From positions 20,804-84,803 of the forward strand of contig JACCGJ010000614.1 in the NCBI GenBank assembly GCA_013407085.1: a stretch of 64,000 nucleotides of DNA. The letters are read 5' to 3'. Shown in pieces: positions 21,701 to 33,310 of this stretch (the stretch's first letter is position 1; each line of letters opens with the position of its first letter). Below the pieces are notes generated by a model. That model did no database searches. It worked only from the letters and a program-made list of their open reading frames with translations, and was not told the DNA's origin. This DNA is from Atriophallophorus winterbourni (lineage: Eukaryota; Platyhelminthes; Trematoda; Plagiorchiida; Microphallidae). Made by a program: the position numbers and the translations under genes.

Positions 21701-24700
21701 AGAGCACGTAAAAACAACAGGTGAATACCGTTCAAAATCAGTTTCTGCCTTATACATTATGCGTGTTGCAGCTATCCACTTGCCGGCTTTTGCTGTACCG
21801 CGATCAGGTTTCTTGTAAGGCAATAAATGTTTTGATCATGGATTTCTTTAGCTCCAACTCCGTGCCACTAGTGACTCCATTTGTCTTCAGCTATTTATCA
21901 ACATTTGTCCCCTTTGCTCGTCAGGGCCGTTTGTGCCAAGGGCTGGATTCAATTATTAGATTATGTATACGGCGGACGTCATGTTCTCTATTTCCTTTCT
22001 CATATCTGTCTAGGCCTGGGCAACCTTACAGTATCATAGTCCACATGCAGTCTCTGACTGCGTCACTTTGCTTGGATCAGGCTTTTGCTTTCATACCATA
22101 CCATACCAACAGTGGAAGACACCTGAATGAGGCTCAATGTTTCAGCTTACACTGAATCCAGTCCTACAGTCTACACCTGGTAAAGGCAAATAGCCCCAAA
22201 TCAACAGTAAGCTGTCAATGTGAGAAACTAACTGCAACTGCAATGTTGTCAGTAATAATAGCAAAAGTAGTCAGCTATAAGCGTTCTTTTCCTAGTCGCC
22301 GAAGTATTCCATGATTTCTTATCTCTGTCTCGATTTTTGCTATAAAAAGTGAAACATCTATTGAACTTTTAACGATCCGCTGAACATAATATTGCTGCCT
22401 TCAGTTGAATATGGCAAATAGCCCGAAAATTGTAGATGAGTTTAAGTGAGGGTCTCTAAAAATTACAGAAACGATCATTCGTAGGCCTTAGTTGCGTGAC
22501 GGAGAACATCTGAGATTCTCTGTTGAAACACTGGCTCGTTTTTTGAAACCTTTGCAACAATGGTTCCAAAGCGAAGCTTTATCTACGTGGTTCACCTACT
22601 TGCCTGATATTCTTAATTATCGACCTATCCTATATAGATGTAGGAGTGCATAAAAAAGAAACCCCGTTGCATCCTATTTTCGTAGGTTTTCAGTCCGATC
22701 GCAAACTTAAAGACAGCTCTTTTTTGTAAGAAAAATATGATGCTTTCAATGCACATTTAGTTTGTTATCATTTGTTAGAATAAATTATATGAACCCCGAT
22801 GTCCCTACTAAACTTCGTACCTTATTCGTCAGCTTGCTAGAGACCGGTATTACAAGCTTTCACGTTCAAAATTCAACTGCTCTTCCGGTAGTTCAATTGT
22901 TCATTTTTAATTTTCCAACTTACCAGTTTTAACTAACGATTTCCGCTAAAATATTTTCTTTTATTCCGTCGTATTTCTAGTATCGAAACATGACTTGTAT
23001 TTCGTGTTGTTACCCATATCGCATTCATTTTGCTTGCATCTTTTCTTCAAGAGTCGTGGTGTACCAAAAGAGGGGAGGGTAAATAGTTCAAGTTTTGTTC
23101 AGTTCGTTTCAGTTTCGCACGCTAGTATTTCACGTCTCCTAATGAAACTTTCGCTTCTTTTCAGTCTGAAGTTGAAGAGACATTCAAGCGTATTCTGGCT
23201 CATAAGGGTGTCATTGGGGCCATTATTGGATCTTCCGATGGTACGCAATGCATTCCTTTTTCATTCTCGTCTTATTACTTTTCAATCCTCGAAATTCCCT
23301 TACCGAAAACAACCTCGGAAACAACATTGATGTCCCACATTACATGGTCATTCGCCTCTCAGGATAAGAATTTCTTTCAGCCGATCTTTAGTCATGACAA
23401 ATACTTTTCCAAGACGCTGCATTTTTCTATTGTTTTTCGTCAAATATTTCGTTGGCGTACAAAATAGTATTACAGACCAGTTATTTCTGGAATAACGAAA
23501 AGATTGCATCACTAAAGTTCGAAAGGCATCTTGTGCTCTGTCGTGTTCTAGCCGAATTATCTGTTCAATCAGACGGTGTCATTTAAAGTGGATATCGCCT
23601 AATTATTCTATTCGCAATGTGGAAAGTGTATGTGTGTGTGATCTATGCATGAGCCCGCACTTACAATCCTCAGCACTCCACAGTACATATTTTAGCATTT
23701 ATTACGCACAAAGCAAACAAACAATCACAACGGTGATCCTCAACATGTCTGTCCTGGTTGTCACTTCGATCTGATTTGCTAGTCAATTTCGTGCCAACCG
23801 GTGCATTTTAAGCCTTCGCCGCGCGCGCTCATTTGACCGACATTGACGAATTGCACATCGTTCGATTGGGGCTGACGTTGTTCCTCTTCCCATACTTCCG
23901 AAGAGGTCGCTTGAACCGTTCGAATGCCTTCAATCCGAAATATTTCGAGTTCGCAATTGTTGTCGTCGATCTTTTCTGCGCTTTTTTTCTTGTGGGTAGA
24001 GTTCTTTATATCATTCGAAAGCTCGTGATTAGCGCTCACCGCTAATGCACTTCACACCTTCACAATATGTGCCGTGCAGCTGAAGCCGTGGTAAACCGTG
24101 TTTACCGCATGTAGTGAACTGTATGCGGACTCTCGCTGTAGTTTTATTGGCATTTCTAGGTTTAATTCCATTTTACATATCTGCCTAGGCCTGGCCAATC
24201 TGACAGTATCCTCGCTGTATGTGTATGGAGTTAATAAAACTATGGCTAGCCAAGAAGTTTGGTTGTGAGAGATTGATACAGACATCGAGACACTGGCAAG
24301 AGACTGTGAATCCTGTCTACATAGCTCAAAGATATACCCGAAAAATCGACCTCCCTGGTCTGACTGCTATTTGCCTTTGCGATTTACACACAAGTCATCG
24401 CGCTTCATTCTTTGAACGATTTTACCCATTATCATAACTGAGTCCTACTCCGGGAGTATTGTACTCAACATCTACCACACCATATACAATGCGAGCGCTG
24501 CTTATATTCCCTAGTCGGGATGACATACCACAAGTTTTGGTAAGTGCTAATGAATAACAGCTGTGCTCACAGGAAATGAAGATAAAGCCGGGTAGTAAGG
24601 GGTGTCGACATTTACCAAATGCAATATCTCGAGCGGGCCCTAAGTCATTACCTCCTTTCAGTCCGTACGTAGTAGTAAAGTTCCAAAGGGTCTAGATTTG

Positions 24701-27700
24701 AATAGCTTGTTTGGGATTTTGTGATGTAATGTATTGCAGTAGGGCATTGTCAACCAATTCCTCAAATTCTTGAAAATTACCTTGGTTCTGCGAATGGTTT
24801 GCTCCCCCTTGAGTCCTGACCAGATATTCCGGATTGTGATTGAAGGATAAACATGCAAACGGAATCCCGGAATGACACCCATGACATCCCCATTTTTATT
24901 TTATATTTGCATTCCGTGCAGTACTTCAGTGCTTTGTAGCTAACACCATGCTAAGTTGATTTGCCACCGGCACAAAGCTGGCTGTGGAAACACACTGGTG
25001 TCTAACTGCATATTTTCGTTTATTTTATCTGTCCAAGCCTGGGCACCCTAGCAGCATCTTAGACCGCGTGCAGTCTATGATTGCGCGGTGCTTTGCCCGG
25101 ATCAAGACTTGCGATGTTTATTTCACTGCACACAGTTTCACTGGTTGTGTAAATTCTATCATTCCTAATCACAATGCATGGCTTAACAACTTCTATCTAT
25201 CAATTGTCAAATAATTTCTGATTCAGCATGACTTCATTGGTTAAAGCGAACAAAACAGAGTTTAATCAATACCGCCTACGCCACTCCAAGACTCTTTTCC
25301 CTTAATGAGTTGAGTGAACTTCATCTTTGAGGATGGAACAAGCATCCTTTTGCACATGCCAATGACCCTTCGCGCACTTCATGTTTTTTAGCGCGTTCAT
25401 CAGTACTCCGTTTAATCACCCGCTTTCTTCTCGCAGGCATCGCGATCCGTTCTTCCATGGATAACAACACTACGGTCCAGTATTGTGGTTTGATTCAGCA
25501 ACTCACTGCGAAAGCACGCTCGGCAGTTCGAGACCTCGATCCGACCAATGACTTGACGTTTCTGCGTATCCGGAGCAAGAAGCACGAAATTATGGTTGCA
25601 CCGGGTAATCATTTCGCGGTCTTTACTGTTTTATTGGTTTCGTATTTCTCTATTTTATTTGTCTCGGGTGCCAAACTTTCGAGGCAAAGCTGCTGTTTGG
25701 ATAGTTCGTCTACTGTTTGACTAAACGCCCACCCCGAAAAATTCTATGATGCAGCTGTTCATAAACTGAGACTCATTCATCTCACCCCGCTACCCAAAGA
25801 CGATTCGCTTGGTTCGTACGCCCACATTTCTCCCTCACATTATCTAAGTCATGTCTTTGACAATAAGCCTCAACAAAGAACGCACTCTATTCCCGTTGCT
25901 CTTCTATTTTACGTCTAAGTCTTGTAGACTTGACGTCACCCTTGTCCTCCTACAGCGCATGCCCTGCTGCTACACTCTGATTTGAGACTGGTGCACTTTG
26001 TCTTATCTGTTATCGAACAAACATGGTCAATCACCGACACTCATTTCGATTTTATGTCGTCCTTGATTATTATGATTCAATATTCCTCCGGTCACAGTTG
26101 AGGAGAAACCCGTCTCTATTAGTTTTGTGCAGGCTTTCTCGATTTAAGCCCTGGGCCACTTAATAGTATCTCCGCCCAAATGCAGTTTATCAAATGTTGT
26201 GGTCATGCTTGTGTGATTGTGAATATGAGCGATCGCAAAATCTGACTATATTGCGTGCTAATCTCGCTTTGCGCAGTTGTCATTGGCAACCAAGGAGTCA
26301 ATGTCATAAACCCATTTGCTTGCGCTTCGCTATTAAGTGAGCGGTCGATTGTGCGAGTCTGATATTTTCCGCTGCGTATCATTCCGTTTTTTTTGCATGG
26401 CAGTTGTGCATGGATGCTTTGATTGAGTTGAGAAGGAATATGGAAGATAACTGCAGGAATGGTCCCTCCATGATAAAGTTTATAAGGGTTGTCCTGACGC
26501 CAATCTGGTCTTCATTGTGAACAACCGGTGAGACTGTATTACAATGTCTCATTCTTCTTTCTTTTCTTTTGTGCGACTATCTCCTCCTGGAGGATGAGTT
26601 GGCTTCATTGACGTCACGGATTACAGCCACCCACGCTCGGCGGTTAGAAGCGAGATCCGCGCAGATTGTAAGCCAGGTCCGGTCCCACTTGCGCCATCCG
26701 TAAACCGATCGTAGACCAAGCAGCTCCACATCCGATCTCACGGTGGCGAGCCAAGTCTTCACTTGTCCTCCGCTACGACAACGCCATTCTGCGCAGGATG
26801 TCGGCGCTAGTGTTATCCTGGTTAGTTCATCGTCCGAGCATCTCAGGATGTGGCCAAACCATCTCAGTCGATGTTGTCGCAATATCGAACTCAGGCGAGG
26901 GATATCAAAACAACGGTGGCGAACCTCGTCATTCGTTACTCGCTCATCCCATCGAACATTGAGGATGCGTCGGAGACACCAGTGGTCGAAAACCTCTAGT
27001 TTCCGCATATCCTCCACCCGCATAGGCCACGTGAGAACTGGGCGAATCGCCGCTCTGTAAACGCGCAGCTTTGTACGTCGGCTGATTTCTCACCATATCT
27101 ATCAGCTTTAGTGCAATACCGCTGGTATTATTACTGTTTCACACAAACAAACCCTCGTGATAACCAATCACGTGAATTTTGTAACAAACTGAGGTTCACC
27201 CTGAACAGCAAGGTGATTTCGAGGTTGCACGGTATTACAACTTTAATCTATGTATGTGTGAATGAAATCACAGGCCTGATCCAGGCAAACTGCCGCACAG
27301 ACAGATTGTACGTATGCTACGACACTGTCAGATTGTTCATGCCTTGACAGATACATAATTGTACGAGAATTTGACAAATTTATCACCATTGATTATGTAT
27401 CGTTGTGTAATTTGTCGGTGATTTCATTCTCTCAGACGTCATGTATTATTCAAATGGTGTTCAGAGTTTTAAAATTTCGCCATCTTCAGAAAAACGTTCT
27501 TTAAAAATGACGAGTGATGAAGCTTTTTGGAGTTTTACGGTGTACTTGTCCGTCCGTTCATCACTCCTCAGTATGCCTTTTCTCATTGGTCCATAGGTCG
27601 GAGCCAATTGGAGATGCTGGTTCATTGAGGCTGCTGTTGAGTGTCATGCTTCGAGGAATTTATGCATACGTTGGTTGTTTTCTTTGGCAACAATATTGGT

Positions 27701-28940
27701 GTTTTCCCATATATACACAACGTTTCGTTTTCACTGATATTTGCTTTTCTCGGGTTATCAAAGTCACGAGCGAAGTGCACAAGGTGCATTACTGGGTTCA
27801 TTACGTTGAATGAAGGTAAACTCCTTGAAGGTTTGTTTCGTTTTACAAGCAGAATTAAATAAGCTGTATCTCAGTGGTCAATATACAACAAGCGCCCTTC
27901 AATTTCCGCAAGTGCAAAACGTTAGAGGTTGGAAAATCCTTGCATTATCATACTTACTTGACATACGAATGCTGGAGCGGAGTAAATCTGAGAAAGATCC
28001 TGGTATGGTGAATTTTACAAAAACAGTCTGCAGTGCGAGGTCGTCTTGTATACTCGGCTTAGACGAATTTTCGGACGCTTCCCTCCGCATAAATACGCAC
28101 GGCGCACCACGATTGGAAAACGACATAGCGCTACTCGAGAAGGCAACCAGCCTCGAAGCAAGCGCATTTGAGATGACCTCACCCTAGTCTACAGGCGTGG
28201 ATGTGCAATCGTGCAGTATTTCTATGCTGTGCGACTAACATCGTGCTAAATTGATTGGCCACCGGCAGTGAGCTGCACAGTGAAACACGCTGGAGTCTCA
28301 CTACCATTTATTTTCTTTCTATTTTTTTTGTCATATCTGTCTAGGCCTGGGCAACCTGACAGTATCTCAGCCCATGTGCAGTCTCTGACTGTGCGGCACT
28401 CTGTCTGGATCAGGCTTATGCTTTCACATCACATCACACAGAATAATCCATACGGCGTTCCATCCACTCAGGCACCTATTCAAAATTCGTTGTAATCTCC
28501 CCATATGCAGTCTCACCCGTCAAATACAGCACTCTCGCTTTAACTGACTTCTTAACTCATGTCCGTCTCGTGTATGCTTTCTGTTGAACGGTTAAGCATC
28601 AGTAGTCTCGTCACCTAATGAAATGATTTAAAAATGTTTTATTTTGAATACTGGTGTGTTGCTCACAGTTCACTGAAAACCACTCGTGCTTCCGTTATGC
28701 GAGCGCACTTGAATGACAATTTAACAAAACACATTTTCCGCCAAATTTCTTACGCAACCATATTTTAAGCCCCCCTTCGATCGAAATATGAAAGTATGAT
28801 AGAGATTTTACACGTATCCTCTAGTATTGCTTTACTATTTGTTTCTGTCCCCATAAATCTTGAATATTCTTTCTCTTGTCTTCCGCTTTTCAGATCGCGA
28901 CTACAGCTTGATTGTGGTACAAGAAACCGGAACAGAATGA
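18750..28940 (+). CDS. DYNLRB: Dynein light chain, roadblock type (complete, 4 coding exons)
   Basis: The product is a small non-catalytic subunit of cytoplasmic (and possibly axonemal) dynein that dimerises and binds the intermediate chain, linking motor to cargo. Exons: 18750-18752, 23165-23240, 25437-25604, 28894-28940. All junctions are GT-AG and all phases fit (0, 1, 1). The spliced protein is 97 residues, about the 96 usual for the family, with the single roadblock/LC7 domain intact: N-terminal VEETFKRIL helix, the [24 protein letters not shown] core, and a C-terminal [10 protein letters not shown] strand. Intron 1 (4.4 kb) holds LINE relics and a 44-bp inverted repeat. Intron 3 holds RTE and SINE insertions. 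Exon 1 is the least certain part. Confidence 0.92.
19003..19124. repeat. Inverted repeat hairpin in intron 1 (copy B)
   Basis: Same hairpin as 2595-2710, with one base change near the outer end of the left arm (aaacg for aaagg). Arms about 44 nt, loop about 28 nt. Confidence 0.9.
19395..20495 (+). mobile_element. LINE reverse transcriptase relic (copy B of 3010-4110)
   Basis: Same degenerate RT with FSDD in motif C near 19650 and the [17 protein letters not shown] block near 20225. The SINE fragment at 19929-20012 is shortened and begins with duplicated taggcc. Confidence 0.72.
20770..21740 (-). mobile_element. LINE reverse transcriptase relic (copy B of 4385-5350)
   Basis: Minus-strand RT with the same motif A region near 21400 and a [18 protein letters not shown] block at 21260-21335. 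Motif B reads SGVPLRLF here, so one position is closer to the usual SGVPQG than in copy A. Confidence 0.72.
21996..22110 (+). repeat. SINE-like repeat, 3' half (copy B)
   Basis: Counterpart of 5612-5730, with core tctaggcctgggcaacctta and tail (CATAC)-like ccataccatacc. Confidence 0.85.
23165..23240 (+). CDS. DYNLRB: DYNLRB copy B exon 2
   Basis: 76 bp between acceptor cttcttttcag and donor GTACGC. It differs from copy A by one synonymous base. Confidence 0.93.
24917..25112 (+). repeat. SINE-like repeat, nearly full length, diverged (copy B)
   Basis: Counterpart of 12455-12665, with a 6-bp deletion in the T-rich middle. Confidence 0.8.
25437..25604 (+). CDS. DYNLRB: DYNLRB copy B exon 3
   Basis: 168 bp, acceptor cttctcgcag, donor GTAATC. 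It carries most of the roadblock domain. No difference from copy A. Confidence 0.95.
26577..27080 (-). mobile_element. RTE-type LINE, C-terminal fragment
   Basis: The frame on the minus strand reads [13 protein letters not shown], then [35 protein letters not shown] and [11 protein letters not shown], the hallmark C-terminal region of RTE-clade endonuclease/RT proteins. It is open from about 27080 to a stop at 26577. 5'-truncated. It sits antisense in DYNLRB intron 3. Confidence 0.88.
27268..27347 (-). repeat. SINE-like repeat, 3' half
   Basis: On the minus strand it carries diverged versions of the family 3' cores. The + strand shows aggcctgatccaggcaaact, gccgcacagacagattgta and gacactgtcagattg. 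Confidence 0.75.
28203..28445 (+). repeat. SINE-like repeat, full length
   Basis: A good reference copy. The 5' part includes gatgtgcaatcgtgcagtat, ctaaattgattggccaccgg and gctggagtctcactacca. A T-rich middle follows, then gtctaggcctgggcaacctg, gtgcagtctctgactgtgcg and ggcttatgctttcacatcac. The tail is (CATCA)-like. No convincing pol III A or B box could be assigned. Confidence 0.92.
28894..28940 (+). CDS. DYNLRB: DYNLRB exon 4 (only in the copy B gene)
   Basis: A very strong acceptor (cttgtcttccgcttttcag) is followed by codons completing [10 protein letters not shown] and ending Glu-TGA at 28938-28940. This is the final beta strand of the roadblock fold. Phase 1 fits exon 3 exactly. Confidence 0.93.
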
Positions 28941-29690
28941 GACGATTTCGCTTCCTACTAGGATCTATCCGTACTTTTATTGTTATTATTAACACACACA
29001 CACAGCCCGTCTGCTCGGGTGTTGGTTGTTGGCTAGTTTGGGCCATTTATCTGTGATCACACCTGCCATTTTGACCGCATGAACATCACTGCTCTCTCTC
29101 ACTCGTTGTTAGATTGTTCTGCAAAATATGTGGTGATTCGATCATTTCCTTTTTCCACATTCCAGTCGATTTGAAACCTGAAAATAGCACCTGCTGCTTC
29201 AACTAGGATTCAAATTGTATGGTGGTCCGGCAACGTCGAAAATTTCTGCAAAAACCTGAACTAGCGACATCGTTCAAAATATGTGCGTGTAGGCTTACAG
29301 CGCTTTTTAAAGGGAGGCCAGATGCATAAAACGCATTCATGATTCGTGCCCCTTGAATGAATTCTGATTGGTCAGCTAATATATACTTCGTGCCCGTGGA
29401 AAGTGATTGTAACGGACGCCGTCGATTGGAAGTTAGTGAGGTTCATGTGTGTCTGCACGTGTCAAATGACAAGCATGCACTGCAACAGTCATAGACGGTA
29501 TGCGGGCTGAGATGATGTCGAATGGTCCAGGCCGAGACATATGTGTAAAAGCTAACGCTAGGGTGTCTTGCCTACAGATCATCACCGGTAGAAATTGATT
29601 TATTGGGGCGTTGTCTGCACGTCACATAAGCCATAATTGGAGCCAACTACGATGATCCCACAAGTTTTCAGGACCAAAAATCGAACATCT
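28941..29690. other. 3' flank of DYNLRB, nothing recognised
   Basis: Contains a short (AC)n run near 28992. No AATAAA signal was found close to the stop codon. Confidence 0.4.
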
Positions 29691-29764
29691 TTAAAACCGG
29701 TATTCACTAATCATTTTAAGGTTGGTATTAACAAAGTTCGTGGCTACTATTCTATTCGAATTAG

Positions 29765-29987
29765 GAGGTATGGTATGATGGTTTGAAAGCACAAGCCCGA
29801 TCCAGGCAAAGTGCCGTACAGTTATAGACTGCACGTGGGCAAAGATGCTGTCAGGTTGCCCAGGCCTATATAGATATGAGGGGGGAAATAGAAATGGTTT
29901 CGGCATGCAGCTCACTACCGTTAACGAATCAATTAAGCACGATGTTAGCAGCACAGCACATAAGTGCTGCACGATTGCACAGCCGTG
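29765..29987 (-). repeat. SINE-like repeat, full length
   Basis: Minus-strand copy. The + strand shows the complement cores gaaagcacaagcccgatcca, gcccaggcctatatagatat and gcatgcagctcactaccg, ending in gcacgattgcac. Confidence 0.9.
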
Positions 29988-30349
29988 AATTAGGAGACTG
30001 CAATACATCTCAGACTAAGAACGATATCACCATCATTATGAACAACACTGCGCCGATAGGAAGTAACGAGTGTTTAATTGCCATACAACCATGACGAAAT
30101 ATGGGAGGATTGACAGTCCTCAATGCCACACCTCCATCTAGCGTGTATGGCGAGATTGTCAATTTTTGTCCCTGCCGAGAATCGTTGGAAAGTCGCAGAC
30201 TACTCCTTTTTTTACATAAATGAAGTGTGACCATTTTGAATGTACCGATACATGCCACAAACGATAACAGGTCACCAGCAGAACTATTTTCGGAAGGAAG
30301 CTAAGGCAGACATTTGATGCAATGAAATCAGTAACTGTGCGACAACCGA

Positions 30350-30780
30350 ATTATTATTTATTATTATATTTGCACAATCTGATACACATATAGTGCCGTT
30401 CAACATAAACAATGAGATGTACAAAGAGAGAAGGGGGTACAAAGCGTTGTCATCGGCATCGTTGAACCTAGGCATGACACTACCCGGTTGACTACACCGA
30501 AGTAGGGGAGATTTCGTTTAGGGGGTCCCACCCCGAGCCTTTACCCACAAGGCAGTGGAGCGAGAGAGGTTCGCACCTATCGGTGGCCGATGACCGACGA
30601 AGCGGTTCATACGCCTTTTTCTGGGAATTTCCAGTTCGGAGCCCTGATAACCCGTTGATAGGTTGGTGACTTCAGTTTTTGCTGTGCACCATACAATGTC
30701 CTTGGATAGGACAAGGGGCAGTGACTTTTGGAGCGGCGAGTCACATCCGCCGCGTCGTGATGTCATCATTGGATTTTTGT
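30350..30780 (-). mobile_element. Probable 3' end of a retroelement with TAA-rich tail
   Basis: A GC-rich block that differs sharply from its AT-rich surroundings, with an 83-codon open frame on the minus strand (30518-30769), followed downstream on that strand by an (ATAATA)-like tail at 30350-30372. The polarity fits a minus-strand 3' end. The family is not recognised. An RTE-related 3' UTR or a non-autonomous derivative is possible. Confidence 0.45.
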
Positions 30781-30785
30781 GGCTT

Positions 30786-31370
30786 TTATAGGGAGAACGC
30801 TTGCCAGGCGAAAACCCACCACACCCTCAGACACCACCGCCGAACCTTTCGCTGAGCTCGGAGAACCGAGCCCACCCAGCTGGCACCACGTGGAGGGTTT
30901 TCGGCAAGCCAGCCAGCGACAACCGAAATATAGTCATAAGATGGAACATCAGTTTAACAAACGTCGTGGTGCAAAACAGAGAATGTTTAACTTTGGGGAT
31001 AGAGTTTATGCACGTAACATGCGATGCAATATGGAGGACTGGTTACCAGGAACAATAGTCAAGAAAGTTTGGAATAGTTATATACAAAGTACAAGTTGGT
31101 AAACTAATATGGACACGCCATATCAATCATCTGAGATCGCGAAACGGTAACATAGCGAAAGCAAATCTCTCCTTGGATACGATTCCACTTGAAATTTTAG
31201 CAGAAACCAGACCACAACCTCGTAACGAAGTACTTAACAATATGCCACCTACAACACGCCGTTTTTCAACTCGTACCAGGCCACCGATTACTCGTTTCTC
31301 TGTCAACCCGCGATATCAATCAATCGTCCCATGTGTTAACTTTTTTTCAAAAAGGGGAGGTGTTGTATAG
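30786..31370 (+). mobile_element. Ty3/gypsy integrase C-terminal fragment (second element)
   Basis: After one frame change near 31085 the sequence reads as the C-terminal domain of a gypsy integrase: FGDRVYARN, WLPGTIVKK, then YKVQVGKLIWTRHINHLRSR and a basic, Pro-rich tail. The stop codon (31368-31370) lies inside the LTR that follows. It is a different family from the element at 7116-11062. Confidence 0.82.
31349..31360 (+). promoter_or_regulatory. Polypurine tract of second gypsy element
   Basis: A run of A then G (caaaaaggggagg) immediately before the TGTT start of the LTR. Confidence 0.75.
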
Positions 31371-31566
31371 GCAGTGAACGAACTATCGATTAATCACCAA
31401 TCACGATCGATGGTGAGTTCAAATTGTGATTTTCGCTCACTGCGTGATATTCACTCAATCGCTCACTTTGTGATACTCGTTCATTCGGTCAATACACTAG
31501 TTTAGTTACGGTTGTGTTCTGTGGAACCCACGGCTGGGCCAGTAGTAGCTAAACACAGATATAACA
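31361..31566 (+). repeat. LTR of second gypsy element
   Basis: 206 bp with inverted ends TGTT...AACA. It is preceded by integrase end and polypurine tract (as a 3' LTR) and followed by attggcgac, which looks like a primer-binding-site start (as a 5' LTR). Confidence 0.75.
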
Positions 31567-31755
31567 ATTGGCGACGGCTCACAATTTACATCTTCGGAGT
31601 TTCAGCAGTTTTGTAGTTCGCGCGGAATTAAACATGCCTGCCTACCACCCCGAGTCAAACGGTCGGGTTGAAAGGTTTGTGGACACATTAAAGCGAGCAA
31701 TTGCCCAATCAAAGTTAGGTGGAACGTGTCACGACTTCTTGGACACATTGTTGTA
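31567..31755 (+). mobile_element. Ty3/gypsy integrase core fragment joined to the LTR
   Basis: Encodes GSQFTSSEFQQFCSSRGIKH, then after a frame change PAYHPESNGRVERFVDTLKRA with the catalytic Glu of the DDE core. It begins only a few bases after the LTR, so Gag, protease and RT are missing. It is cut off by the LINE that follows. Confidence 0.75.
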
Positions 31756-33310
31756 TCAAATCAATCTGATGGATAAAATTGAACGAAATCCGAAGCTCCT
31801 CTTCCAGATCGTGAACAGAAAGGCCAGGGTAAAGCCAGGTGTTTCCGCTTTACTTACTACGACTGAAACTACATCTACAGCTCGCAAAGCTGCTAACGAA
31901 CTCGCGCTACTCTAGAGTGTTCTACCCTAACGAGCGCGTATCTTACGATATACCTGCATTCAGATCGCAGAATACAATACACAAAATCGTTGTGAAACCC
32001 GAGTGTCCTGGTAAAGCTACGCGGGTTAAATACAAAAAACCCGGGTGCTGATGAAATAACACCATTCATCCTAAAGCAATGCGCCCATGCTCTATTCCAA
32101 GCACTCTGACCTGTTCAACCTGTCCTTGAGTTGTAGCACGATTGCTAATGATTGGAAATGTGGAATAATCACCCCGATATACAAAGGTGGGAACTGATCT
32201 GATGTGTCTAACTACAGACCGGTCACGTTGTTGCCAGTGGTCTCTAAAGTTCTTGAACGACTTGTGGCTGACGAACTCATTAAACATTTGGAACGAAATA
32301 AGCTGATTTCCATCGCACATCACGGATTCAGGACAAGACACTCCTGTCTCACCAATCTTCTCATAACTCTTGATAATTGTACTCGAGCCGTGGACGATAG
32401 ATGCCCTATTCATGCTTGTTACTTGGACATGTCTAAAGCTTTTGACCGGGTTAACCACAGCATAGTGCTACAAAAATTGGAGCAGTTCGGGGTGTGCGGC
32501 AGACTATTGGACTGGATAAAGGATTACTTGACTTGTAGAGTTATAAGTGTTAGAGTTTATGGGGCACTATCCAGCCCAGTAGAAGTTACAAGTGGCGTAC
32601 CTCAAGGCTGTCTTACGGCCAATACTCTTCCTCGTGTACGCGAACGATATACTCGAAATCGTACGCAGCAAAATCATTCTATTTGCGGATGACATCAAAG
32701 TCTGGACTAGCATACGCACCATAGAAGATTGCCAAATTCTCCAAAAAATCTTCAAGCACTTCAAAATTGGTCCTTGCGGAACTGCCTTCAATTCAACATC
32801 CAAAAATGTAAAATGTTAAACGTCGGTAAATCATGCGAATTCACATGCTCTCTGGGATCTCAGCAACTTTCATGGGTTACTGAAGAGAAATACCTGGGCG
32901 TGTGGATTAGCAGTAACTTGAAGTCTTCACAGCAGTGTTCTGTTGTATACAAAAAGTCCTGTCAAAGCTTAGGATTGCTCAGAAGGATCTATGGTCGTTT
33001 GACAAAGCAGATACTCTCACGTATTATTAACACCTATATCAGACCAACAATTGAGTATGCTGTTCAAGCATGGTCCCCATGGTTACAAAAGGACATGCCC
33101 ATGCTTCAACGCGTATAGCCCCGCGCTAAAAAACTGGTGACCGGGCTATATAACAGGCCATACGAGGAGCGGATTGCAACTCTAAACCTCTTTGACTTTT
33201 CGTACCGTCGTCACAGGGGTGACTTGATCCTGCTGTTCAACATTCTGTATACAGTGGATCGCCCACCTGAACACCTGTTTCATCGACAAAAAGCGCGTGG
33301 TAGCAGATAG
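31756..33310 (+). mobile_element. CR1/Jockey-like LINE reverse transcriptase, broken
   Basis: RT can be followed through NYRPVTLLPVVSKVLERL (32210-32265), HHGFRTRHSCLTNLL, motif A YLDMSKAFDRVNH (about 32420-32460), motif B TSGVPQGC (about 32587-32610) and motif C ILFADDIKVW in a shifted frame (about 32675-32705). The C-terminal blocks YLGVWISSNLKSS, YIRPTIEYAVQAWSPWLQKD and FSYRRHRGDLILLFNI follow. Three or more frame changes. Catalytic Asp residues are present but the copy cannot make one protein. Confidence 0.87.

Larger units (their letters stand above)
18259..26284. repeat. Segmental duplication, copy B (DYNLRB-bearing)
   Basis: Collinear with copy A but without its LINE pair (junction near 18541) and without the gypsy element (empty site near 23527). 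Beyond 26284 the sequence continues into intron 3 and exon 4 of DYNLRB, which copy A lacks. Confidence 0.93.

Noticed and set aside
23833..24045. Hydrophobic 70-codon frame in DYNLRB intron 2 of copy B
   Set aside because: Copy A has a frame-changing indel in the same stretch (11371-11583) and no ATG, so it is not conserved as protein and lies inside an intron.
27810..28187. 125-codon frame upstream of a SINE
   Set aside because: Only a faint LINE-like string ([10 protein letters not shown]) near 28110; the rest matches no family and lies in DYNLRB intron 3. Possibly LINE debris, not enough to annotate.
30518..30769. 83-codon frame as a host gene
   Set aside because: It sits in a GC-rich block ending in a TAA-rich tail, more like the 3' end of a retroelement, and no host protein family is recognisable.
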